DNA from: Phycisphaerales bacterium
GTDB lineage: Bacteria; Planctomycetota; Phycisphaerae; Phycisphaerales; UBA1924
Assembly: GCA_007693765.1 (NCBI GenBank)
Contig: RECZ01000113.1
Coordinates: 1 to 54,327 of the forward strand
Direction of reading: 5' to 3'
DNA: 54,327 bases
Part shown: positions 34,732 to 43,232 of the stretch, one piece after another
Layout: each line of letters opens with the position of its first letter
Numbering within the stretch: position 1 is the first letter of the stretch
Translations under genes and position numbers: made by a program
Notes under the pieces: model-generated
Told to the model about the DNA's origin: nothing
Seen by the model: the letters and a program-made list of their open reading frames with translations, nothing else
Database searches by the model: none

Positions 34732-34858
34732 GTGATCGGTGTGGTCCTGGATGAGAACGCCCCCAGACAGGGCCTTCGCGGGGATTCTACGCCCGGGCAT
34801 TCGCCCCCACAATCCGCGCAAGGACGGCGCGTCGATCCCCCCGGGGCGGCCCGTGATT

Positions 34859-35320
34859 TCAGGTGGCGACTTCCTGCGACTGGAAGAGGTCGTACATCTC
34901 TTCGGCGCTCTCGGCCGCGTACACGCGGTCGCGGAAGTCCGCCACGGTCATCAGGCGGCTGATCTTGGCCAGCGCCTGGATGTGATCGGACGTGCGATCG
35001 ACGGGGCTGGCCAGCAGCACGATCAACCGCACCGGCTTCTGATCGATCGAAGAGAAGTCCATGCCTTCCGCGGGCTTGCCGATCGCCATGGCGAGATCAC
35101 GCACGCACGTGGATTTACCGTGCGGGATCGCCAGCCCGTGCCCGATGCCGGTGCTGCGAGCCTGCTCCCGCGCCCACACGGCCTCTTTGAGTTGCGGCGC
35201 ATCCGAGACCTTGCCCGCGGCCCGGAGCGTGTCCACAAGCTCGAAAATCGCGGATTTCTTGTCCGTCGCGGCGAGCGGGACCTTGATCGAGGCCGGGGTC
35301 AATATATCGAGGAGGTTCAT
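34859..35320 (-). CDS. PTS EIIA-like regulatory protein (PtsN type)
   Basis: 153 residues forming one EIIA type-2 domain (PF00359). The phosphorylatable histidine lies in GHGLAIPHGK, followed by the usual DFSSIDQKPVRLIVLLASP strand and the HIQALAKISRL helix. In proteobacteria PtsN relays nitrogen and potassium signals; in planctomycetes such stand-alone domains are common and their partners are unclear. No EI, HPr or permease gene is in the window, so it is more likely regulatory than transport-linked. Confidence 0.88.
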   Translation of the reverse strand: MNLLDILTPASIKVPLAATDKKSAIFELVDTLRAAGKVSDAPQLKEAVWAREQARSTGIGHGLAIPHGKSTCVRDLAMAIGKPAEGMDFSSIDQKPVRLIVLLASPVDRTSDHIQALAKISRLMTVADFRDRVYAAESAEEMYDLFQSQEVAT

Positions 35321-35408
35321 CGAACGATCTCGGGCGGGAAGTGCCGGCGGCTCATGAGTGTGGACGCGTAGATCAATCCTACACGCTCACAACGACGGGG
35401 CAACACGT

Positions 35409-36851
35409 TCATCGCAGCAAGACGAAGAAAGACCCGTCCGTCCACGCCGTGGCGGCCTCACCCGGCCCGCCCTCGGGCAGCCGCAGCGTCGTCCGTTCCG
35501 CCCGGAGCGAGTGCCAGCGGTCCGCCCACGCGACGTGCGCCTCGTTCTCGCGTTCGTCGAGGCTGCAGGTCGAGTAGAGGATCGCCCCGGTGCGCGCGCC
35601 CGAGGCCGACCGGGCCAGCAGCGGCACGGAGTCGGCGATGATCTGCCGCTGGATCCCCGCCAGCTCGCGCACCCGGGTCTCGTCGAACCGGTACCGCGCC
35701 TCGACCCGACGCGCCAGCACGCCGGAGTTCGAGCAGGGCACATCCAGCACCACGAGGTCGGCGCGGCCGTTGTAGTCACCCAACGACTTGTGCGGCACGA
35801 CGCGCACCCGCGGGTGCGACGCGAACGTTCGTGTGAGCGTATCGAACCGCGCCGGCGACACGTCCGTCGCGATGACCTCCGCCTCCGGGAACGTGTACGC
35901 CAGCAGCCGCGTCTTGGTGCCCATGCCGGCGCACGAATCGACGATCAGCGACGGGCGCAGGTCGCTCACCGAGGTGATCGCCAGCGTCGAGGCGGGGTCC
36001 TGCACCCAGACGTCGTTGCGCGACGAGAGCAGGTCGACGAGCTGGGCGCGCGTCCCGGTGAACACGCGGTGACCCGGCACACCGTGCGCCTCGCTGAAGC
36101 CCTCGACCAGCCCCGGCTCGCGCAGGAACATCGTGTTGAGGATGGTGGGGGGGGTGGCGACGCCGTGCAGCGCCAGGCGGCGCACATCGCGCATCGGCAT
36201 CCGCTTCATCCACGCCCGCAGCAACTCCAGCGGGTGGCTCGTCGCCACCGAGAGCCGACGCAACGGGTCGCGCGGCATGACGTCGTCGGTCAGGGCCAGC
36301 GCCGTGCCATCGGAGAGGGGGATCTCGTCCAGCCCGTCGTTCCAGCGGTCGCGGCGGACGATCTCGCCGTTCTCGTCCCGCGACAGCCGGCCGATGTTCC
36401 GCAGCACCGCGTTGACGATCGCCCCCGCCCCGGGGCGGATCGATCGCTTGGCCCATTCCACGCACTCGTCCACCGCGGCGTGGGGCGCCGTGCGGTCGAG
36501 CAGCAGCAACTGGGCCGCGCCCACCAGCAGCGTGGCCTGCAGCTTCGTCTCCGCCTCCACCCACGGGCGGCTCAGCGACGACTCCGCGATGTATCCGAGC
36601 GTGATCCACCGGCGGAGCACCGCATCCTCGATGGCGTGGGCGAACGCGGCGTCGCGCTCGTTCAGGCCCTCGGTGCGGAGGGGCTCGAGGTCGAGGTCGG
36701 GGAATCGGCGCGTCTGCTGGGCGATCCGCCGGAAGACCACCTCCCGCGCGCTAAGCGTGCGCACAGGGCGGTCGGTTGGGCGACCGCTCGGGCGGCCGCC
36801 CCGGGGGGGCTGGCCGCGATGAAATGGCTTGCGTGAGGGGGGGCGTGGCAC
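35409..36851 (-). CDS. rsmB: 16S rRNA (cytosine-967-C5)-methyltransferase RsmB-like
   Basis: 480 residues. A basic N-terminal tail (1-30) precedes a NusB-like RNA-binding domain (about 32-170) and a Rossmann methyltransferase domain. Motif VDSCAGMGTKT binds S-adenosylmethionine; the two catalytic cysteines lie in DVPCSNSG (motif IV) and YSTCSLDERENE (motif VI). It probably methylates C967 of 16S rRNA. The GTG at 36851 is preceded by TACACT ending 7 nt upstream, so the message is likely leaderless. It lies 42 bp after the MacB-type permease gene. Confidence 0.92.
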   Translation of the reverse strand: MPRPPSRKPFHRGQPPRGGRPSGRPTDRPVRTLSAREVVFRRIAQQTRRFPDLDLEPLRTEGLNERDAAFAHAIEDAVLRRWITLGYIAESSLSRPWVEAETKLQATLLVGAAQLLLLDRTAPHAAVDECVEWAKRSIRPGAGAIVNAVLRNIGRLSRDENGEIVRRDRWNDGLDEIPLSDGTALALTDDVMPRDPLRRLSVATSHPLELLRAWMKRMPMRDVRRLALHGVATPPTILNTMFLREPGLVEGFSEAHGVPGHRVFTGTRAQLVDLLSSRNDVWVQDPASTLAITSVSDLRPSLIVDSCAGMGTKTRLLAYTFPEAEVIATDVSPARFDTLTRTFASHPRVRVVPHKSLGDYNGRADLVVLDVPCSNSGVLARRVEARYRFDETRVRELAGIQRQIIADSVPLLARSASGARTGAILYSTCSLDERENEAHVAWADRWHSLRAERTTLRLPEGGPGEAATAWTDGSFFVLLR

Positions 36852-36893
36852 GGGGGCGAGTGTAGCCGCGGCGCCTCCCCGCGGCGCTCCCGG

Positions 36894-38222
36894 TCAGTCG
36901 TGACGGAGGGCGACGATGGGGTCTTGGCGTGCCGCCACGATCGCGGGATAGATGCCAAAGAGCAGCCCCGTGGCCGCGGCGACCCCGAACGAGAGGAAGA
37001 TCGACCACATCGTCAACTGCGTGGGCAGCGACGCGTCGGACTCGAACCAAATCCCCACCGCCGGCAACTGATGCAGGCGCGGGACCGTCCATTCAACGAT
37101 CAGGCTCAGGCCCACGCCCAGCGCGATGCCCACCAGACCGCCGATGGCGCTGAGCACGCCCGTCTCCACGAGGAACTGCCACACGATGTGCTTCCGAGTG
37201 GCGCCCAGCGCCCGGCGGATGCCGATCTCGCGGGTGCGCTCCGTCACCGACGCCAGCATGATGTTCATGATCCCGATGCCGCCCACCACGAGCGAGATGC
37301 CCGCGATGAACCCCAGCACGAGGTTCCACGTCATCGCCGACTTCCGCGCCGACTCGAGCAGCTCGTAGGGCACGATCAGCGTGATGTCCGTCAGGCGCGG
37401 GTGGCGCACCGTCATCAGGCGACGCGCCCGCTCGGCGTCGTTCATGACCTGATCGCGCCCCGTCGAGACGATGAAGACTTCCTGGATCTGCACCTCGCTC
37501 GCCTGGAACGAGCCGCCGTCGCGCCGCACCACGAGATCGCCGAAGACGCTCTCCGCGGTCGTGATGGGGATGTGGACGTCGAGGTTCATGTCCCGCCCGA
37601 CCAGCGCCGCGCCCGCGCCGCCCGAGAGGCCCACCGGCGTCAGCACGCCCACGATGGTGATGACCTTGTCGTCGATCCGCAGCATCTCCCCCAGCGGGTC
37701 GGTGAACGGGAAGAGCTTGTCCGCGATCTCGTTGCCGATCACGCCCACCATCTCGCGCCCGGCGAGATCCGCCTCCGTCAGGTACCGGCCGCGGGCCACG
37801 CGGAGGTTCGCCACCGATCGCAGTTCGGGTGTCGTGCCGAAGGCCTGGCTGGTGATCCGCCGCTCCTCGTTGAGCAACTGGCTGCCCACGCTCTTGAGGG
37901 GCACGATCGCCTCAGCGTCGGGGAAGTTCGCACGCAGCGCGACAAGGTCCTCGCGGGTGATGCCGTAGCGGCTGGCCCACGCGCGGCGCCCGCCACCACC
38001 ATCCGCGGCGTCGGGAGGCTGCTGCGACCGCACGATGATGTTCCGCGCCCCGAGGCTCTCGAGCTGGTCGAGCGCCTGCCGCTTCGATCCCTCGCCGATG
38101 CTCACCATCGTGATCACCGCCGTCACGCCCAGGATGATGCCCAGCGCCGTCAGCACGGACCGCAGCATGTGCAGCCGCAGGTTGTTCAGGCCCAGTTTGA
38201 CGGTCTCGAGCAGGAAGGTCAT
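36894..38222 (-). CDS. MacB/FtsX-type ABC transporter permease
   Basis: 442 residues with the four-helix MacB layout: first helix (about 18-40) with MLRSVLTALGIILGV, a large periplasmic MacB_PCD domain (about 42-280), then three helices of the FtsX domain, including GGIGIMNIMLASVTERTREIGIRRALGATR and the end IVAARQDPIVALRHD. Such permeases drive mechanotransmission across the periplasm or export of peptides and lipoproteins. The partner ATPase and adaptor are not in the window upstream or downstream, so they must be encoded elsewhere. Confidence 0.92.
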   Translation of the reverse strand: MTFLLETVKLGLNNLRLHMLRSVLTALGIILGVTAVITMVSIGEGSKRQALDQLESLGARNIIVRSQQPPDAADGGGGRRAWASRYGITREDLVALRANFPDAEAIVPLKSVGSQLLNEERRITSQAFGTTPELRSVANLRVARGRYLTEADLAGREMVGVIGNEIADKLFPFTDPLGEMLRIDDKVITIVGVLTPVGLSGGAGAALVGRDMNLDVHIPITTAESVFGDLVVRRDGGSFQASEVQIQEVFIVSTGRDQVMNDAERARRLMTVRHPRLTDITLIVPYELLESARKSAMTWNLVLGFIAGISLVVGGIGIMNIMLASVTERTREIGIRRALGATRKHIVWQFLVETGVLSAIGGLVGIALGVGLSLIVEWTVPRLHQLPAVGIWFESDASLPTQLTMWSIFLSFGVAAATGLLFGIYPAIVAARQDPIVALRHD

Positions 38223-38344
38223 GCGGGGTTCCGGGGACAACCGGGGATGCGGTGCGGCGGGAACGGCGGGAGTCGGCGGTGGGGCGCCCGTGGGGATCCG
38301 GGGGGATCCGGGGGCGTCGTCAGGAGCGATGGTAGTCTGACGGC

Positions 38345-38725
38345 GTGCCCGAGCCCACGCCGCACGATCCGGAACGTTCAGCCGACGCCGCGGCCAACGC
38401 GGGCGCCGACGTGCGCGCCGTGATGCGCGCCGAGGCGGAGAACGAGGTCGAGGGCGATGCCGGTTGGACGTTCGACGTCACGCTGTACCGGCTCGAGCGG
38501 CCCGGGGTTCCAGAGCAACGACTCGCGTCGACGATCTTGAGGCTCTCCTGGCAGGACTACGAGCGATGGTGCTCCGGCACGCTGCCGCCTTCGAGCGTGG
38601 CCGAGCAGGTCGTCCGCTGCGCTGCGGCGCGGCTGGGCGTCGACGCGATCCCGCCCACGGTCGACGCCTCGACGCTCCACAGGCGCACACCCGAACTCGA
38701 CGACGACCTCGCCGCCTGCCTGTGA
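38345..38725 (+). CDS. Hypothetical protein
   Basis: 126 residues from GTG at 38345. The N-terminal 35 residues are polar and Ala/Asp-rich; the rest (GWTFDVTLYRLERPG, then LRLSWQDYERWCSGTLPPS and EQVVRCAAARLG) looks like a small folded alpha/beta domain. A TAGTCT box ends 6 nt before the GTG and there is no Shine-Dalgarno, consistent with a leaderless message. No family is recognised. It is convergent with the PpiD-like gene; an inverted repeat (CGGCCT-CAG-AGGCCG, 38734-38748) lies between. Confidence 0.6.
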   Translation: MPEPTPHDPERSADAAANAGADVRAVMRAEAENEVEGDAGWTFDVTLYRLERPGVPEQRLASTILRLSWQDYERWCSGTLPPSSVAEQVVRCAAARLGVDAIPPTVDASTLHRRTPELDDDLAACL

Positions 38726-38758
38726 TCGACGCCCGGCCTCAGAGGCCGTCGCCGTTGA

Positions 38759-40648
38759 TCAGAACACACCGGAATCTTCGTCCTCGAAGACGCGGGTCTC
38801 GCGCACGTTGAGGCGCTTGCGCAGCCGGTCGAGGCTGAAGGGCTCGTCGTCGGGCACGAAGGCCCTGTTGCTCACGGCCAGCAGGTTCGCGCGGCTCGCG
38901 ATGCGGTCGAACTGCTGGCGCGTCAGCGGCTGACGCCCCTTGATCTCGACGAGCGCCAGCGCAAAGCCGGAGGGGATGGGCACCACGACCACGCGGTCGG
39001 CCAGCGGCGCTTCGCTGGTCTGGCGTGTCGGGTCGAGCTTCTGGGCGGCCGAGAGGATGGCTTGGCGGTACGCGATTTCGTCGTCGGAGAGCGATTCGGA
39101 CTCGAAGATGCTCCGGCGCGTCACGGGCCCCTCGCGGACCTGCAGCCCCGGGTGGCGCTGCATGTACTCACGCACGCCGATGCGGCGCACCTCGTCGCGG
39201 ATCTCGTCGATCCGCGCCTCGAGCGCGTCGTACGCCTGCTTGAGCCGGATGTTGCGCACGACCTCGTCGCGGACCTGCTCCACGCTCTCGGCCGGCCCCG
39301 CGGGCCGGGCGTCGGTGAAGCGGGGGTAGTACATGTTGCCGTTCGCGCCCATCAGCGGCCCGAAGGCCACGCCAACCTGCGCGACGCGGGCGTTCTCGCC
39401 GACGACCTCGCGCACCTCGAAGATCAGCGATTCGAAGGGCACGCTGGTGGGTCCGATGCGCATCGTGCTCGCGCCGATGCCCGGCAACGCCCCGAGATCG
39501 GTGCGCCGCAGCCACTCGTTGCGCCGCTGCACGACGGGCTCCACGCGGACGCCGATGCGCTCCTCGATGCGGTTGGCGACCTGAGAGGCGATCTCCTCGA
39601 ACGAGGTGACGCCGCCGCGCCAATCGGCCGGCACCGCACGCCAGCGACCGAGCTCGGGGAACGCCCGCACATCCTGAAGGATCGCGGCTCGGACGACCTG
39701 ATCGACGTCGCGCAGCACGCGGTCGGTGGCCTCCTCGCGCAGCGCCTGGTAGACGTTCTCGCGCTCGACGTCGAACTCGCCAGGGTAGTCTCCCCGGTTC
39801 TCCGTCCAGCGCTTGCGCGCCTCGATGCGGTCGATCTCCACAGCGCGGCGGACGCGCTGGCGGTCGATCGTCAGCCACTCCACCTGCACCGCGGCCGGCT
39901 GCAGGTAGCCGATGCCGCGCTCGCCCTGGCCGGGCGTCACGTCGCGGTACCGCTCGAAGTGCGCGAGGATCGCCTCCTCCGTGGGCTGGGGCGACTCGTC
40001 GAGGAAGAGTTCCGCGCTGAGCACGCCGAGGTCGATGTCCGCGGCGTCGAAGAAGTCCTCCGCGACGGCGACGGCCTCGGGGCCGGAGATCCGCGCCCGC
40101 GCGCCGTAGGCCTCGGACATGCGGATGACGCCCATGGCCCGCGACAGCGTCCTGTCGACCTCGGGGCCGCGCTGCGCGAGGAGGGCGTCGCGGGTCGAGG
40201 CGATCTGCTGGGCGTAGAAGGAAGCGAAGCTCTCGATGGTCGCGGGGTCGCGCTGCTCGGCGGGCAGTTGCTGGGCCATGCTCTGGGCGAGCTGCTGCGA
40301 GAGCAGGGTGACGATCTCGACGCCGCTGCTGGGGCCGCCGACGAAGCCCGCGCGCTCCGCCTCGTGCACGAGCAGCAGCCAGTGCAGCCGCTCGTTGGAG
40401 CCGTCCTCCATGTTGAGCAGCGCGCGGCGGAGATCCGGCCCCATGAGGGCGTCGATCATCTGCAGCTCGGAGCCGGCGTTGAAGAGGTCGCGCTCGCGCA
40501 GCGTGCCCCCGTCGTACCGCGCCGCGACCGGGCCCCGCGTCGCGCCGCTCGATTGCGTGAGCGCCTGCGGCACGAGGAACACGACCATCAGCAGGCTGCC
40601 GCCGACGACGAGGATGAACTTGTTGTACTTGCGAAGAAACTTGAGCAT
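38759..40648 (-). CDS. PpiD/SurA-like membrane-anchored chaperone
   Basis: 629 residues. The N-terminus MLKFLRKYNKFILVVGGSLL is a short cytoplasmic piece plus a single membrane helix (about 10-30), as in PpiD. A long helical SurA_N-like region follows in the periplasm, with two further mixed domains. No parvulin catalytic signature could be picked out by eye, so it may be a chaperone without isomerase activity. It lies 67 bp after rpsD on the same strand and may be co-transcribed with it, which is an unusual pairing. A role in folding exported proteins is inference. Confidence 0.7.
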   Translation of the reverse strand: MLKFLRKYNKFILVVGGSLLMVVFLVPQALTQSSGATRGPVAARYDGGTLRERDLFNAGSELQMIDALMGPDLRRALLNMEDGSNERLHWLLLVHEAERAGFVGGPSSGVEIVTLLSQQLAQSMAQQLPAEQRDPATIESFASFYAQQIASTRDALLAQRGPEVDRTLSRAMGVIRMSEAYGARARISGPEAVAVAEDFFDAADIDLGVLSAELFLDESPQPTEEAILAHFERYRDVTPGQGERGIGYLQPAAVQVEWLTIDRQRVRRAVEIDRIEARKRWTENRGDYPGEFDVERENVYQALREEATDRVLRDVDQVVRAAILQDVRAFPELGRWRAVPADWRGGVTSFEEIASQVANRIEERIGVRVEPVVQRRNEWLRRTDLGALPGIGASTMRIGPTSVPFESLIFEVREVVGENARVAQVGVAFGPLMGANGNMYYPRFTDARPAGPAESVEQVRDEVVRNIRLKQAYDALEARIDEIRDEVRRIGVREYMQRHPGLQVREGPVTRRSIFESESLSDDEIAYRQAILSAAQKLDPTRQTSEAPLADRVVVVPIPSGFALALVEIKGRQPLTRQQFDRIASRANLLAVSNRAFVPDDEPFSLDRLRKRLNVRETRVFEDEDSGVF

Positions 40649-40715
40649 GGGCGCTCCAAGAGGGGCGCGGCGCGGGCGCAGAGCCGGCCCTGTCGCGCGT
40701 GCGCCGCCCTTCAGA

Positions 40716-41315
40716 TCAGCGGTAGAACTCGACGATCAGATTGGTGTTCACGTCGAAGGGGATCTGGTCCGACGTCGGCGACGCCAGGACCGAGAGCGTC
40801 AGCTCCGACGGGTTCAGCTCCAGCCAGCCCGGCACGATGTGCCCGACCATCGACTCCATGGCGTCGCGCACGACGGGCTGGATCTTGGTCTTGAGCGTCA
40901 CCTTGTCGCCGACCTTCACGCAGTAGCTCGGGCGATCGACCTTCTGTCCGTTCACCATCACGTGCCCGTGCGCCACCAACTGGCGGGCGCCCCAGATCGA
41001 ACGCGAGAAGCCGGCGCGACGCACGACGTTGTCCAGACGGCTCTCGAGAAGCTGCAGCAGCAGCTCGCCCGTGTTGCCGGGGCGACGCGTCGCCTCCTCC
41101 ACCGTGTTGCGGAACTGACGCTCCAGCACGTTGTAGTGGAAGCGAAGCTTCTGCTTCTCGTTCAGGCGCACGCCGTAGTCGCGCAGACGACGGCCCCGGT
41201 ACCCGTGGATGCCCGGGGGGGTCAACTGACGCTTGGCGGTGTGCTTGGGGAGGTCGGCGATCGGCACGCCGACGCGACGGGACAGCTTGACCTTCGGTCC
41301 GAGATAACGAGCCAT
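40716..41315 (-). CDS. rpsD: 30S ribosomal protein S4
   Basis: 199 residues; a primary 16S rRNA-binding protein that nucleates the 30S body. It opens MARYLGPKVKLSRR and has the S4 RNA-binding domain with SRLDNVVRRAGF and ARQLVAHGHVMVNG. The N-terminal zinc-binding cysteines of some S4 proteins are absent (C-minus form). The ATG at 41315 has GGAG seven bases upstream; an in-frame ATG two codons earlier is less likely. It is transcribed from a promoter at 41472-41500 with a leader of about 150 nt, long enough for S4 autoregulation. Confidence 0.97.
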   Translation of the reverse strand: MARYLGPKVKLSRRVGVPIADLPKHTAKRQLTPPGIHGYRGRRLRDYGVRLNEKQKLRFHYNVLERQFRNTVEEATRRPGNTGELLLQLLESRLDNVVRRAGFSRSIWGARQLVAHGHVMVNGQKVDRPSYCVKVGDKVTLKTKIQPVVRDAMESMVGHIVPGWLELNPSELTLSVLASPTSDQIPFDVNTNLIVEFYR

Positions 41316-41471
41316 GAACATTCTCCGTCTGCCTCGGCGTTGCGCCGGGGAGTGCCCCCCAAAGCGGGAGGCGATCCGCGCGAGCGTCCGCGACTGCGGC
41401 CCGCGCTCAGAAATGGGGATCCGGTCTCTAAGAACGCGGGGCGGGCAGGGCCGCCGCCGCAACAAGGGCAC

Positions 41472-41500
41472 AGTAAAGCCGCCGCACGCCCCGCGGTCAA
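41472..41500 (-). promoter_or_regulatory. Sigma-70 promoter of rpsD
   Basis: On the minus strand, TTGACC (41500-41495) and TTTACT (41477-41472) are spaced by 17 bp. The expected start is near 41465, leaving a leader of about 150 nt before rpsD. Confidence 0.75.
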
Positions 41501-41532
41501 CCCGCGACGCGCGCACGACGCCCACCCGTCCC

Positions 41533-41538
41533 TATCAT
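41533..41538 (+). promoter_or_regulatory. Candidate -10 box of purF
   Basis: TATCAT ends 8 nt before the GTG start of purF. There is no convincing -35 box and no Shine-Dalgarno, so a leaderless mRNA is suggested. Confidence 0.45.
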
Positions 41539-41546
41539 GCCCACCC

Positions 41547-43070
41547 GTGCAGCGACCCAGCAAGACCCGTCCCGAGACCCTCGTCACGCTCCCCGTCCTC
41601 CGGGCGAACGGCGCGGGCGGTGCGCACCCCGCGGGGCCGGAAGCCAAAGAAAAATGCGGCGTCTTCGCCGTCTGGGGCGAGCCCGACGCCGCCCACCTCG
41701 CCTACACCGGCCTCTACGCCCAGCAGCACCGGGGGCAGGAATCCGCTGGCATCGCCGTCTCCGACGGGCAGCGGCTCGTCGGGCACACCGGCATGGGCCT
41801 CGTCCCGGAGATCTTCACCACCCGCATTCTCAAAGAACTCGGCGCCGTCGCGGCCAAGGGCTCGATCGGGCACAACCGCTACTCGACCTCGGGCGGCTCG
41901 CTCTCGTGCAACGCCCAGCCCCTGCTCGAGTCGTACATCGACGGGCAGGTCGCCGTCGCCCACAACGGCAACCTCGTCAACGCCGCGACCCTCCGCAGGC
42001 TCTACGAGGAAAACGGGCACATCTTCCACACCACCAGCGACACCGAGGTGGTGATCCACCTGCTCGCCTCGCCCCACCAGCAGCGCTCCGCCGATCCCCT
42101 CGCCGCGACGCTGCGACGCCTGCAGGGCGCGTTCAGCATGGTCTTCCTCTTCGCCGACCGCGTGGAAGCGGCGCGCGACCCGTGGGGCTGGCGCCCGCTG
42201 GTGCTCGGGCGCACGGAGAAGGGCGCCCCGTGCATCGCCAGCGAGTCCGTCGCCCTCGACGCCATCGGCGCCACCTACGAGCGTGAGGTCGAGCCGGGCG
42301 AGGTCGTCACCCTCAGCGACCGCGGCGTGGAGTCGCGACGCTTCGCCGAGGCCGTGTCGAGGCCAGCCCACTGCGTCTTCGAGCACGTGTACTTCGCCAG
42401 CCCTTCGAGCTTCGTCTTCGGGCAGACCGTCCAGATCGTCCGCGAGCGCCTCGGCGAGGAACTCGCCCGGGAGGCCCCCGTCGAGGGCGGCGCCGACTAC
42501 GTCATGCCCATGCCCGACTCGGGGCGCTCCGCCGCCAACGGCTACGCCCGCGCCAGCGGCATCCCCTACCGCGAGGGCATCGTTCCCAATCGCTACGTGG
42601 GGCGCACCTTCATCAAACCAACCCAGACCGAGCGCAACGCCGCCGTGCGCCTGAAGCTCAACGTCATCCGAGAGATCGTCAACGGCAGACGGCTGATCGT
42701 GGTCGACGACTCCATCGTCCGCGGCACGACGACGCAGGCCAAGATGTCGCAGCTCCGGGCCGCGGGCGCGAAAGAGATCCACCTGCGCATCTCCTGCCCG
42801 CCCATCCGCCACCCGTGCTACTTCGGCGTGGACTTCCCCGAGCGCACCCAGCTCATCGCCAACGAGCGCAGCGTCGAGGACATCAGGAAATACCTCGGCG
42901 TGGACTCGCTGCGATACCTCTCGCTCGAGGGCATGCTCAAGTGCGCGGCGACCCCGGGCATCCCCGGCGACCACTACTGCACCGCCTGCTTCTCGGGCGA
43001 GTACCGCATCGATATCGACCACCCCATCGCCCACGAGGCCTTCGAGCCGCGTCAGATGCAGTGGTTCTGA
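41547..43070 (+). CDS. purF: Amidophosphoribosyltransferase
   Basis: 507 residues from GTG at 41547; transfers ammonia from glutamine to PRPP, the first committed step of purine synthesis. The class II glutaminase domain begins at Cys37 (KCGVFAVWG), implying removal of a 36-residue propeptide, longer than the 11 residues in Bacillus. RYSTSGG, AHNGNLVN and the PRPP-binding loop VVDDSIVRGTTT are present. Cysteines in AHCVFEH, HPCYFGVDF and the CTAC pair near the end match the ligands of the 4Fe-4S, oxygen-sensitive Bacillus-type enzyme. Divergent from rpsD. Confidence 0.96.
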   Translation: MQRPSKTRPETLVTLPVLRANGAGGAHPAGPEAKEKCGVFAVWGEPDAAHLAYTGLYAQQHRGQESAGIAVSDGQRLVGHTGMGLVPEIFTTRILKELGAVAAKGSIGHNRYSTSGGSLSCNAQPLLESYIDGQVAVAHNGNLVNAATLRRLYEENGHIFHTTSDTEVVIHLLASPHQQRSADPLAATLRRLQGAFSMVFLFADRVEAARDPWGWRPLVLGRTEKGAPCIASESVALDAIGATYEREVEPGEVVTLSDRGVESRRFAEAVSRPAHCVFEHVYFASPSSFVFGQTVQIVRERLGEELAREAPVEGGADYVMPMPDSGRSAANGYARASGIPYREGIVPNRYVGRTFIKPTQTERNAAVRLKLNVIREIVNGRRLIVVDDSIVRGTTTQAKMSQLRAAGAKEIHLRISCPPIRHPCYFGVDFPERTQLIANERSVEDIRKYLGVDSLRYLSLEGMLKCAATPGIPGDHYCTACFSGEYRIDIDHPIAHEAFEPRQMQWF

Positions 43071-43078
43071 GGGGGGGG

Positions 43079-43232
43079 CTAGGCATCAGGCACTAGGCAT
43101 TAGGCATCAGGCCTGGAAAGAGGGCTTGAGACTGCTCACGCATCGCCACTTTTCCGAGTGCCTATTCCCTAATCCCTAATCCCTAATCCCTATTGCCTAG
43201 TGCCTATTGCCTAGTGCCTACTTCCTAATCCC
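43079..43232. repeat. Short-unit repeat patch with inverted halves
   Basis: The left part repeats TAGGCAT/TAGGCACTAGG on the plus strand; the right part has three CCTAATC copies in tandem (43168-43190), then GCCTATT and GCCTAGT alternating and a last CCTAATC. Left and right parts are largely inverted relative to each other around a unique centre (43112-43155), so the patch can form a long imperfect hairpin. The stop codon of the downstream flavin reductase gene (43225-43227) is formed by a repeat unit. Confidence 0.8.

Noticed and set aside
38734-38748. CGGCCT-CAG-AGGCCG hairpin as a bidirectional terminator
   Set aside because: Only 6 bp and no T tract on either strand, though its place between convergent genes is suggestive.
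41537-42286. ATG at 41537 as the purF start
   Set aside because: Its frame is out of register with purF; the GTG at 41547 is in frame and follows a -10-like box.
43160-43232. CRISPR array
   Set aside because: Units are only 7 bases, adjacent without spacers, and there are no cas genes.
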